DNA from: JACMNW01 sp031406155
Lineage (GTDB): Bacteria > Pseudomonadota > Alphaproteobacteria > Rhodobacterales > Rhodobacteraceae
Assembly (NCBI GenBank): GCA_031406155.1
Contig: JANOGW010000077.1
Location: forward strand, 1-64,000
Length of the DNA: 64,000 nucleotides
Direction of reading: 5' to 3'
Shown here: in pieces, positions 17,095 through 24,748 of the stretch
How the letters are laid out: each line of letters opens with the position of its first letter
Numbering within the stretch: position 1 is the stretch's first letter
Notes under the pieces: model-generated
What the model saw: the letters and a program-made list of their open reading frames with translations, nothing else
Databases searched by the model: none
Told to the model about the DNA's origin: nothing
Position numbers and translations under genes: made by a program

Positions 17095-17963
17095 AGACCG
17101 CAGGATTGCTGGGTATAGCCCTTGGCGAGCAAGGATCGGGGCGGATGCGCTATGCAAAGGCGATGGCGCTTTTTCACGAGGGTCGCCTGAGCGCAGACCA
17201 GCTGGAAGCGTACCGCAGTGCCGCCGCATCCGATACCGCGCCGCCAGCGCTAGTGTTTTCGGATCGCGGCGTGCCTCTGCCGGATGCGGTGGTGACTGAT
17301 CCTGCAGACGCGATCCGTCATCTGCTGGACGAGGCTGATCGCTATCTGCAAACCCTGCCTGGCCCCGGAGTTGCCGAAGTCCGCCACGGCATCGGTATTG
17401 CCCGCAATGGCCCCGTGACGCTGAAGCCCGGCACGCTGAAGCCCCGCAGCCACCCGGTGATTGACACCCACCTTGCCACCGCCCTGCTGGCACTTGCCGC
17501 CACGCGGCCCGCCCTTGCCGATGCCATCGCAACTGCGGCCCCGCATCTGCACTGGGCGGCCTACGATGGCTATCCGCGCGACCAGATCGGCGAGGCTTTC
17601 CCCAACAACCACGCCGCCACATCCATCCTCGGCGAGGATGCGCCGCTTTTCGCCCGGGATTTCGACCTTGGCCTGTTTCTGATCGCCCCCGATATCCTGT
17701 ACCGTGACCACAAACACGCCGCACCCGAACTTTACGCACCCCTGACCGGCCCGCACGGCTGGCGCTTTGGCCCCGAAGCTCCTTTGGTGATCAAGCCCGC
17801 GCACCACCCGGTCTGGAACCCACCCCACCGCCCGCACCTGACCAAGGTCGGCCCGGTGCCTTTCCTGTGCCTGTTTGGCTGGACCCGTGATGTGAACGAG
17901 CTTGCACATGTCATTCCGACCACCGACTGGCCCGCCTTGGAGGCCATGCGCCTTGACCCTTGA
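17091..17963 (+). CDS. DMSP-lyase-superfamily cupin (DddQ/DddL-like metal motif)
   Basis: 290 residues, overlapping the permease stop (ATGA). The C-terminal cupin carries Tyr204, His207, His209, Glu213 and Tyr215 in ILYRDHKHAAPELYAPL. This is the same spacing as the metal/catalytic set Tyr-His-His-Glu-Tyr recalled for DddQ, with a further His in VWNPPHRPH about 40 residues later. DddQ and DddL cleave dimethylsulfoniopropionate to acrylate and DMS in marine bacteria. The protein is longer than DddQ because of a helical N-terminal ~120 residues, and the wider family contains members without lyase activity. The neighbours suggest a related onium or carboxylate substrate. Fold and metal site are well supported; the reaction is not. 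Confidence 0.72.
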   Translation: MKTAGLLGIALGEQGSGRMRYAKAMALFHEGRLSADQLEAYRSAAASDTAPPALVFSDRGVPLPDAVVTDPADAIRHLLDEADRYLQTLPGPGVAEVRHGIGIARNGPVTLKPGTLKPRSHPVIDTHLATALLALAATRPALADAIATAAPHLHWAAYDGYPRDQIGEAFPNNHAATSILGEDAPLFARDFDLGLFLIAPDILYRDHKHAAPELYAPLTGPHGWRFGPEAPLVIKPAHHPVWNPPHRPHLTKVGPVPFLCLFGWTRDVNELAHVIPTTDWPALEAMRLDP

Positions 17964-17985
17964 CCGCCCCACCGGGAGCCCTTTC

Positions 17986-18765
17986 ATGACCCATGATGAC
18001 CACTATCCACCCCGCCTGATCGCCATGCTGGAGGCGGTCTGGGGCGTCGGCTTTCTGTCCCCCGGCGGGCCTGACGAGGTGGCGCGCATTCTGGGCGATC
18101 GTGACATAGCCGGGGCTGCGGTGCTGGATATCGGCTGCGGTGCCGGCGGCATCGACATCGCGTTGGTGGCCACCCACTGCGCGGGTTATGTCGTTGGCAT
18201 CGATGTGGAAGACCCGGTGCTGGCGCGCGCGCGTGATCTGGTAAGGGGCGCGGGTCTTGCCCCCCGGATCGGCCTGATCAAGGTTGCCCCGGGGCCGTTG
18301 CCGTTTCCCCCCGGCAGTTTTGACATGGTTTTTTCCAAGGATTCCATCGTTCATATCCCCGACAAACAGGCACTGATGGCCGAGGTCAGTCGCGTGTTGA
18401 AACCCGGCGGCTGGTTCCTTGCCTCTGACTGGCTGATCGGCACCGAAGCCATATCGCCGTTGATGGCCGACTACATAGCAGCCGAAGGGCTCGATTTCGG
18501 CATGGCGACGCCTGCCCACTACCGGGATGCGATGCAACTTGCGGGGTTTGACGCGGTCACAACCCTGTCGCGCAACGCGTGGTATCGGACGCAAGCCCGG
18601 GCCGAGCTTGCACGTCTGGAGGGCGACGCCGGCACGCTGGCCGCACAAATCGTGGGGCAGGATTTTGTCGACCACAACATTGCCATCTGGCACCGGATGA
18701 TCCCCGTTCTGGACAGTGGCGAGCATTGCCCGACCCATCTGGCCGCGCGAAAACCGTTTGCCTGA
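17986..18765 (+). CDS. Class I SAM-dependent methyltransferase (phosphoethanolamine N-MT-like)
   Basis: About 259 residues from ATG 17986, with GGGAG eight bases before it. Motif I is VLDIGCGAGGIDIALV, followed by VGIDVEDPVLARA, FDMVFSKDSIVHIPDK and LKPGGWFLASDW, a pattern close to phosphoethanolamine/betaine N-methyltransferases. It lacks a signal peptide. It is the last gene of the operon and converges with the glycosyltransferase gene 21 bases away. A methyltransferase at the end of a putative demethylation pathway might return methyl groups or handle an intermediate; this is inference. Confidence 0.83.
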   Translation: MTHDDHYPPRLIAMLEAVWGVGFLSPGGPDEVARILGDRDIAGAAVLDIGCGAGGIDIALVATHCAGYVVGIDVEDPVLARARDLVRGAGLAPRIGLIKVAPGPLPFPPGSFDMVFSKDSIVHIPDKQALMAEVSRVLKPGGWFLASDWLIGTEAISPLMADYIAAEGLDFGMATPAHYRDAMQLAGFDAVTTLSRNAWYRTQARAELARLEGDAGTLAAQIVGQDFVDHNIAIWHRMIPVLDSGEHCPTHLAARKPFA

Positions 18766-18786
18766 CGCGCTTCGGTACGGCGCAGC

Positions 18787-19752
18787 TTACCGCGCCAGAC
18801 CGACCTCTTGCGGCAACACGTTACGCCAGCGCCCATATTCCATCAGCGCCAGTGCATTGCGCCGCCCGCAATCCCCCAAGGCGTAGCCGATCCCCTCGCC
18901 AAGGCCGCTTACAAACAACAAAAGCACCGTCATCGGAAGCGACCGCAGGGCATCGGGGCGCGCACTCGGAGCCCGAAAGACCTGTCCGGTGACCCCGATC
19001 ATGCGGCGCAGCGCAATGGCGGAAAAAAGCGCCGCATACAGCAGTCTTTTCGTCACCGGCCACTCCGTCGACCGGCTGGCCGCAAACATCCAACCGCCCA
19101 GCAGTTGCAACCGGAGCGACCGAAGGGTGTTCGAGTAATTCAGATGTGCGACAGCAATCGCGGGATCAAGCCAGAACGTATGGCCGCCTGCGCGCAGTGC
19201 GGCTTGCAAGACCCATTCTGCCTCCATCATGTCGGCAAGATCGTTCCCGAACTCAAGCAGGGCGTCGCGCTTGTAGGATGAATTGTGCCCGGGCAGAAAA
19301 TCCGTCTCATGCGCCACATCGCAATCAAGAAAAGGGCCGTATTCCACCGCCAGATTGGCCCAACTGGTGGCGGTAGCAGGATTGGCGTTTCGCATGACAG
19401 GGCCAACGGCGACATGCGCCTGCCGGTGAGCCAGAAGAATGTTTGCGGCCCAGTCATCGCCTATCGGAAAGCAGTGATCTTCGACCAGAATGATGATCGG
19501 CGTGCGCGCCTGAAAGATGGCCGCCGCCCGCGCCCGGGCCGAGGTGGACAGATCCGCCTCGACCACCCGCAGATCGGCGAAGGCGGGCTCTGACAGCGCA
19601 CGAAGATTGGCGATGTCAGCGGCGGGTGCGGCGATCACTAACTCCAACCTCGCAGCGGCAGTCTGGCAGCGAAGCCGGTCAAGGATGCGGCCGATGCTGC
19701 GCGACCCTTCGGACGCAATAAGGATCACACTGGCCTCGGCTGCGCTCTGCAA
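18787..19752 (-). CDS. Family 2 glycosyltransferase
   Basis: 321 residues. The GT-A nucleotide-sugar fold is visible: SVILIASEGSRSIGRIL at the N-terminus, IIILVEDHCFPIGDDW carrying the acidic metal-binding motif, and FLPGHNSSYKRDALLEF followed by EAEWVLQAALRAGG. One or two hydrophobic segments near residues 210-290 suggest membrane association. The likely start is TTG 19752, with AAGGCGA eight bases before. It lies 138 bases beyond the nagA stop on the same strand. That gap shows no terminator I would defend, so read-through from the nag operon is possible. Donor and acceptor are unknown. Confidence 0.78.
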   Translation of the reverse strand: MQSAAEASVILIASEGSRSIGRILDRLRCQTAAARLELVIAAPAADIANLRALSEPAFADLRVVEADLSTSARARAAAIFQARTPIIILVEDHCFPIGDDWAANILLAHRQAHVAVGPVMRNANPATATSWANLAVEYGPFLDCDVAHETDFLPGHNSSYKRDALLEFGNDLADMMEAEWVLQAALRAGGHTFWLDPAIAVAHLNYSNTLRSLRLQLLGGWMFAASRSTEWPVTKRLLYAALFSAIALRRMIGVTGQVFRAPSARPDALRSLPMTVLLLFVSGLGEGIGYALGDCGRRNALALMEYGRWRNVLPQEVGLAR

Positions 19753-19890
19753 ATTAATGTCGCCTTCTGGCTGGTCGATGCGTCAAACTACCCCGCGCCC
19801 GGCAAAATTGCCAGCATCACACGCTCTTGCCTGCAGTGCCGCGTGGCGATGGTCTGGCGTTGATCCACCTCGCAATGATGCCAGCGCCGC

Positions 19891-21030
19891 TCACGCAATC
19901 CGCTCGCCTCCATGCCAGACCGCGGCAAGCTGCCAGTCCTGATCCAGATGAACGAGGTCGGCTGCCCGGCCGGGTGCCAGATGGCCGTAATCGCGCGCGG
20001 CACCAATGACAGCGGCGGGGATCGAGGTCGCCATTGCCAAGGCCCGCGCCGGGGGCGCACCAACGGTTTGCACCATCACTTTCACCGCCTGTGGCAAGGT
20101 AAGATCCGCGCCGGCCAGCGTGCCATCAAGCAGCGTCAACCGCCCGGCACTGCGGCGTATACGCCTGCCATTCAGCGTGATCTCAGGCAGATCGGTTCCC
20201 GCAAATGCCATGCAGTCAGACACCAGAAACAGGCCGCTTGGCTTGGCAGCAAGTGCGATCCGAAGGCTCGCGGGGCTGATGTGAATGCCGTCGGCGATCA
20301 GGCCCGCCGAGGCCGCGCCATCAAGAACGGCCCCCACAAGACCCGGTTCGCGGTTGCCCAACTGGCTCATCGCGTTGAAAAGATGGGTCGCACAGCGCCC
20401 GCCTGCCGCGAGCGCCGTCTGGGCCATTTCAAAACTGCAATCGGTATGGCCAAGGCTGACCACGACACCTGCCCGCGCCAGAGTTGATATCTGATCAACC
20501 GTGGCGCTTTCGGGTGCCAGCGTCACCATCAGCGCGGGAAGGTTGCGCGCGGCGTCACACAGCCGGGTCACATCATCGGCAGTCATCGGGCGGATCAATA
20601 CCGGATCATGCGCGCCCTTACGACGCGGATCAAGATGCGGGCCTTCCAGATGCAGCCCCAGAAATCCGGGAACCTTGGCCTGCGCCGCTGCGATGCCCGC
20701 GTCGATGACCCGCGCGGTCGCATCAGGCGTATCGGTGATCAATGTAGGCAGGATACCGGCCGAGCCAAGACGCAGATGGACCGCACAAATCTGTTGCAAG
20801 GCGGCAAGGTCGGTCTGGCCGTCAACCATCAGCCCGCCACCGCCGTTTACCTGCAAATCGATCATCGCAGGGGCAACCACACCACCCTGCAGGGCCACGC
20901 GATCCCCCGTCAGGGCCGGGCTGTCGGGCTGGACGGTCGTGATCATGCCCTCCTCGATGATCACGACATGATCGTCCAGCAGGCGTTCGCCATCAAAGAC
21001 CCGTGCACCTGAAAAGATCTGCGCGGTCAT
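19891..21030 (-). CDS. nagA: N-acetylglucosamine-6-phosphate deacetylase
   Basis: About 379 residues from ATG 21030, which overlaps the deaminase stop (ATGA). The amidohydrolase barrel shows VAPAMIDLQVNGGGG, the metal Glu in GLHLEGPHLDP, His in VSLGHTD, His in THLFNAM and the catalytic Asp in LVSDCMAFAG. It removes acetate from GlcNAc-6-phosphate in the cytoplasm, giving glucosamine-6-phosphate for the next enzyme. Last of the four-gene minus-strand nag operon. Confidence 0.92.
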   Translation of the reverse strand: MTAQIFSGARVFDGERLLDDHVVIIEEGMITTVQPDSPALTGDRVALQGGVVAPAMIDLQVNGGGGLMVDGQTDLAALQQICAVHLRLGSAGILPTLITDTPDATARVIDAGIAAAQAKVPGFLGLHLEGPHLDPRRKGAHDPVLIRPMTADDVTRLCDAARNLPALMVTLAPESATVDQISTLARAGVVVSLGHTDCSFEMAQTALAAGGRCATHLFNAMSQLGNREPGLVGAVLDGAASAGLIADGIHISPASLRIALAAKPSGLFLVSDCMAFAGTDLPEITLNGRRIRRSAGRLTLLDGTLAGADLTLPQAVKVMVQTVGAPPARALAMATSIPAAVIGAARDYGHLAPGRAADLVHLDQDWQLAAVWHGGERIA

Positions 21031-22052
21031 AGGGTTTCCGTAACCTTGCGCAGATACGGCGGCGTGTCGGGATCGAAACCCCGCCTGCGCGCAAGGGCTT
21101 CGATAAAGCCGTAGAACCCGACGATCAGGGGCAGCGGTGCGACAAGCGGATGCAGCCCGGTGACCGAAGGCAAAGTGGTCGCGCCATTGGCCGCAGCACC
21201 GGTCAGGAAGACATCCGCACCCTGCCCCGCCAGCCGCTCTGCCGTCATGACCAGTTGCGGCAACGCGGCATCCTCGATCCCAAGGGCAAACACCGGGAAC
21301 CTTGTCTGAACGATGGCTGCGGGGCCATGCAGCACTTCGGCCGCAGAGTACGCTTCGGCGTGCAACCCACAGGTTTCCTTGAATTTCAAGGCCGCCTCGC
21401 TGGCAATGGCGACCGTCGGGCCGCGACCAAGCACATAAAGCGACTGCGCATGTACCAGCCGGTCCGCAAGCGGTGACCAGTCCAGCGACAGGGCCCGGGC
21501 AAAGGCATCGGGCAAGGCTGCGACTGCGGCCTGAAGTGCCGCATCCTGACGCCACTCCGCCAGCAGGGACAGACCCGCCAGCGCCGAGATGACAAAGGTC
21601 TTGGTGGCGGCAACGCTTTGTTCAACCCCGGCGTGAAGGGGCAAGCAATGATCGCTTGCCATAGCCATCGGCACGTCGGAAAAATTGGTAATGGTGATCG
21701 TCAGCGCCCCTGCCGCCCCGGCAGAGCGCATCATTTCAACGATGTCGGGACTGCGGCCCGATTGGGATATTCCAATGCAGGCAGAACCGTTCAGCCGCAG
21801 GACCGCGCCATAAATCGACGCGATCGATGGCCCGACCGACGCGACAGGCACGCCTGCAGCCAGTTCGATGCAGTATTTCAGATAGGTCGCAGCATGATCG
21901 GACGATCCGCGCGCTACCGTGACGATCAAACCCGGATCGCGGGCCCGCAACGCGGCTGCCGCGTCCGCCACCGCAGATCGGGATTCGGTCAGAAACCGGG
22001 CTGCGGCCTGCGGTATCTCGGCCACTTCTGTGGCCATGAAACTTGGCGTCAC
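21027..22052 (-). CDS. SIS-domain glucosamine-6-phosphate deaminase (NagB-II type)
   Basis: 341 residues with two SIS sugar-isomerase domains. The first has VTVARGSSDHAATYLKY and IGISQSGRSPDIVEMM; the second has YVLGRGPTVAIASEAALKFKE and AEVLHGPAAI. This is the architecture of NagB-II/AgaS deaminases, which resemble the isomerase half of GlmS and convert GlcN-6-P to fructose-6-P plus ammonia. The start is GTG 22052, overlapping the regulator stop (GTGA), with AAGGGGG upstream. No glutaminase domain is present, so it is not GlmS. Its neighbours nagA and nagK fix the pathway. Confidence 0.85.
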   Translation of the reverse strand: MTPSFMATEVAEIPQAAARFLTESRSAVADAAAALRARDPGLIVTVARGSSDHAATYLKYCIELAAGVPVASVGPSIASIYGAVLRLNGSACIGISQSGRSPDIVEMMRSAGAAGALTITITNFSDVPMAMASDHCLPLHAGVEQSVAATKTFVISALAGLSLLAEWRQDAALQAAVAALPDAFARALSLDWSPLADRLVHAQSLYVLGRGPTVAIASEAALKFKETCGLHAEAYSAAEVLHGPAAIVQTRFPVFALGIEDAALPQLVMTAERLAGQGADVFLTGAAANGATTLPSVTGLHPLVAPLPLIVGFYGFIEALARRRGFDPDTPPYLRKVTETL

Positions 22053-22819
22053 TGCATGCCCCCTTCGCCCTCTGGGGCAAGCTTCAATTCGACTGCAAAA
22101 TCATACGCATCACCGCGATAGATCGACCGCGTGAATTCAACCACCCGCCCCGAGGCGAGATAGGATATCCGTTCGATCTTCAGGCTTGCGGCACCCGGGC
22201 TGACGCCAAGAAGCGCCGCATCCTGCGCGCCCAGATTGGCGGCGGATATCCGTTGAACCGCGCGAACAGGGCGCAAACCGCGTTCCTGCAGCGTGGCGTA
22301 AAGCGACGCGGTCACGGAACCAGGGTCGGGCAGAACGGCACTGGACAACGCCGCGCGTTCTATCGCGAGGGGCTGCCCATCGCTGCATCGCACGCGTTCA
22401 AGGCGCGCCACGCGGTCAGCCGAGCCGAGGCCAAGCGCCATCACCTCCTCCGGGCTGGGCGACGTCAATGCGCGGCGGATCCAGATCGATTGCGCTTGTT
22501 TGCCCCGCCGCGCCATATCATCAGTGAAAGAGGTAAGTTGCGACAGCGCCTGTTCCAGCCGCACCACGCGTTGTGCCACGAAAGTCCCCGATCCACGCCG
22601 CTGCACCAGCGCGCCCGACGCCACCAGCGACTGGATGGCCTTGCGCACGGTCACGCGGGAAAGCCCGGTCATCAGGGCAAGATCGCGCTCGGCAGGCAGG
22701 CTGTTGCCGGGCATCAGCCGCCCTGACGCAATGCCGTCCACGATACGCCGGTGCAGTTGCAGATAAAGCGGGCCGGAGCCTGATTTGACAAACTCTTGCG
22801 AGGAAAACAGGCTGTTCAT
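22049..22819 (-). CDS. GntR/HutC-family regulator of amino-sugar genes (NagR-like)
   Basis: About 256 residues from ATG 22819, overlapping the kinase stop (ATGA). The N-terminal winged helix (PLYLQLHRRIVDGIASGRL, then LPAERDLALMTGLSRVTVRKAIQ) is followed by a UTRA ligand domain ending in VVEFTRSIYRGDAYDFAVEL. HutC-type GntR proteins of this kind sense GlcN-6-P or GlcNAc-6-P. Its position inside the nag operon, and the paired repeats at 23695-23789 between the divergent operons, make it the obvious candidate to control both. Confidence 0.87.
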   Translation of the reverse strand: MNSLFSSQEFVKSGSGPLYLQLHRRIVDGIASGRLMPGNSLPAERDLALMTGLSRVTVRKAIQSLVASGALVQRRGSGTFVAQRVVRLEQALSQLTSFTDDMARRGKQAQSIWIRRALTSPSPEEVMALGLGSADRVARLERVRCSDGQPLAIERAALSSAVLPDPGSVTASLYATLQERGLRPVRAVQRISAANLGAQDAALLGVSPGAASLKIERISYLASGRVVEFTRSIYRGDAYDFAVELKLAPEGEGGMQ

Positions 22820-23673
22820 GGCGTGGCATCCAGTTGCCGTGCCAGCCACAATGCGCCATCTAAGGCATCGCCCAACGCCGCGCGAACGGTCCAGCGAGTG
22901 GCAAATCGCGGGGCCATGATCAAGCCAAGCCCGCCCAGAAACACCACCGGGATCGGCGGGTCCGGCTGCAACACGGCGATGGACGCATCGATTTCCGCCG
23001 CCGCTTTGTCCACCAAGTCGCTGGCAGCGGTATCCTGCGAGCCAATGATGCGCCGCGCAAACCATGCAAAGTCGTCCGGGCGGGCCTTGGCTGCAAACGA
23101 AATGACGCCATCCGCGCCGCCAAGTTCGTCCAGTATCGATTGCGTCAGCGGCGTCAGCGGCGCAAAACCATCCACCGCCCGCAGGCTTGCCGACAGCAGC
23201 GCGCGACCCAGCCAGGCCCCACTGCCTTCATCCCCGAGGATCAGCCCGCGCCCGCCGATTTCGTGAAAGGCACCGCCGATCTGGCGCGCGAAGACCGAGC
23301 CTGTCCCGATAACTGCAACAATGCCGTCGGTATCGTGCAGCGCGCCTTTCAGGGCAGTTACCGCGTCGGTCACAATGCGCAGCGATGTGAAGGGCAGACC
23401 TGCTCGCAGGCGTTGCACGCTTTGCGGTACCGTCGCCCCGGCCAGACCCATCACCACCCGCAACCGGGGAATTTCCGCCTCTGCCGTCACGGCCCCGACG
23501 GCTTGCGCCACGGCATCCTTGGTGACGGAAAGGATGTTCTGCAGCGCCTGTTCGGGATCGGATGTGATGTTGGCGGGCCCCGCGTCTGCGCGCGCCAGAA
23601 CCCGACCATCGGCATCGGCCAAAGCCGCCCTGCACCCCGTGCCGCCGCCATCAATTCCCAGAAAAAACTGCAT
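22816..23673 (-). CDS. nagK: N-acetylglucosamine kinase, BadF/BcrA ATPase family
   Basis: About 285 residues from ATG 23673 with AAGGA in front. The actin-like ATPase fold shows phosphate 1 GIDGGGTGCRAAL, then VIGTGSVFARQIGG, GGRGLILGDEGSGAWLG and the C-terminal VVFLGGLGLI. Proteins of this family phosphorylate GlcNAc, and some also glucosamine or MurNAc. It is the first gene of the minus-strand nag operon and supplies GlcNAc-6-P to NagA. The adjacent divergent murQ allows for MurNAc as a second source. A longer in-frame start at 23712 would run into the operator repeats and is less likely. Confidence 0.85.
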   Translation of the reverse strand: MQFFLGIDGGGTGCRAALADADGRVLARADAGPANITSDPEQALQNILSVTKDAVAQAVGAVTAEAEIPRLRVVMGLAGATVPQSVQRLRAGLPFTSLRIVTDAVTALKGALHDTDGIVAVIGTGSVFARQIGGAFHEIGGRGLILGDEGSGAWLGRALLSASLRAVDGFAPLTPLTQSILDELGGADGVISFAAKARPDDFAWFARRIIGSQDTAASDLVDKAAAEIDASIAVLQPDPPIPVVFLGGLGLIMAPRFATRWTVRAALGDALDGALWLARQLDATP

Positions 23674-23694
23674 GGTGATTCCTTTAGCAACAAG

Positions 23695-23789
23695 ATACCA
23701 AAACAATACCAAATAGGAAGTGCTATCTCAAAATTGCGCACTTTCAGTGGCGAGAAGTTCACACTTTACTATTGGTATTATTTTGGCAT
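23695..23789. promoter_or_regulatory. Divergent promoter region with paired ATACCAA/TTGGTAT operators
   Basis: Two copies of ATACCAA lie at 23695-23701 and 23706-23712, exactly 11 bases apart. The mirror arrangement, TTGGTAT at 23772-23778 and TTGGCAT at 23783-23789, is also 11 bases apart. Each pair is thus a direct repeat with one helical turn of spacing, and the two pairs point away from each other toward nagK and murQ. This suits one regulator, probably the GntR protein at 22049-22819, controlling both operons. The 140-base intergenic region is also notably AT-richer than its surroundings. Confidence 0.65.
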
Positions 23790-23813
23790 CATATCAGAGT
23801 TGGGGGGAATCAG

Positions 23814-24710
23814 ATGGCCGATCTGTCAACGGAGATGCCGCATCCAAAATCCGCGGGGCTGCACGCTGCCGCGCCTGCGGATATGTTCACGCGCCTGCTG
23901 GATGCCCAGATTGCCGCCGTTTCCGCCGTCCGCCCGGCCCTGCCAGCACTTGCCGCCGCTGCCGAGGCCGGCGCCGATGCGCTGCGTCAGGGATGCAAGA
24001 TGGGCTATGCCGGTGCCGGGTCATCCGGCCTGATGGCGCTGGCGGATTGTCTGGAGTTGTGGGGGACATTCGGTATCCCGGTCGTCCGCACGCCGATCCT
24101 GTTCGCCGGTGGCAGTGCAGCCCTGCTACATATGACAGGCGGGGTCGAGGATGATGCGGCACAGGCTGCCCCCGATCTGGAACGCGCAGCACTTGGTCCG
24201 GGTGACATGGTGATCTGCGTGTCGGCGTCGGGGGGCACACCCTATACGCTGGCGGTGGCGCAAGGCGCACAGGCGCGCGGTGCCCGGGTGATAGCACTTG
24301 CCAATGTTGCCGGCTCGGCGCTGCTGGACATGGCCGACTTCCCGGTGCTGCTGGCGACTGGACCCGAGGTTATTGCCGGTTCAACCCGGATGGGGGCGGC
24401 GTCGGCGCAGAAGGTGGCGCTGAACATGCTGTCGGTTCTGGTCGGCATAAGGCTTGGGCATGTGCATGACGGCTATATGGTCAATGTCGTGGCCGACAAC
24501 GCAAAGCTGACCGACCGTGCCGCGCGCATCGTGGCGGCAGTGTCCGGACAAAACCCTGAACAAGCACAAAAGGCGCTGCGCCGCAGTGGTGGCGCAGTCA
24601 AGCCTGCAATCCTGATCGCGCGCGGGGTTGATCCCGCCGATGCGCTGACGAAACTGCAAGCCAGCGGTGGGCATTTGTCCATCGCGATGACAAGCGAACC
24701 GACGACGTAA
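23814..24710 (+). CDS. murQ: N-acetylmuramic acid 6-phosphate etherase
   Basis: About 298 residues from ATG 23814. The SIS fold carries MGYAGAGSSGLMALADC, CVSASGGTPYTLAVAQGA, EVIAGSTRMGAASAQKVALN and the C-terminal helical tail, all typical of MurQ. It cleaves the lactyl ether of MurNAc-6-P to give GlcNAc-6-P and lactate, feeding NagA. Family members carry two catalytic Glu; one lies in GGVEDDAAQ. It is the first gene of the plus-strand operon that continues into a sugar ABC importer. Confidence 0.87.
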   Translation: MADLSTEMPHPKSAGLHAAAPADMFTRLLDAQIAAVSAVRPALPALAAAAEAGADALRQGCKMGYAGAGSSGLMALADCLELWGTFGIPVVRTPILFAGGSAALLHMTGGVEDDAAQAAPDLERAALGPGDMVICVSASGGTPYTLAVAQGAQARGARVIALANVAGSALLDMADFPVLLATGPEVIAGSTRMGAASAQKVALNMLSVLVGIRLGHVHDGYMVNVVADNAKLTDRAARIVAAVSGQNPEQAQKALRRSGGAVKPAILIARGVDPADALTKLQASGGHLSIAMTSEPTT

Positions 24711-24748
24711 ATTAACCGGGCGAAATGCCCGCCAAGAGGGAGAAAACC

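Noticed and set aside
17091..17963. Firm call as DMSP lyase (dddQ/dddL)
   Set aside because: The metal motif matches, but length and operon context differ, and family members without lyase activity exist; kept as superfamily only.
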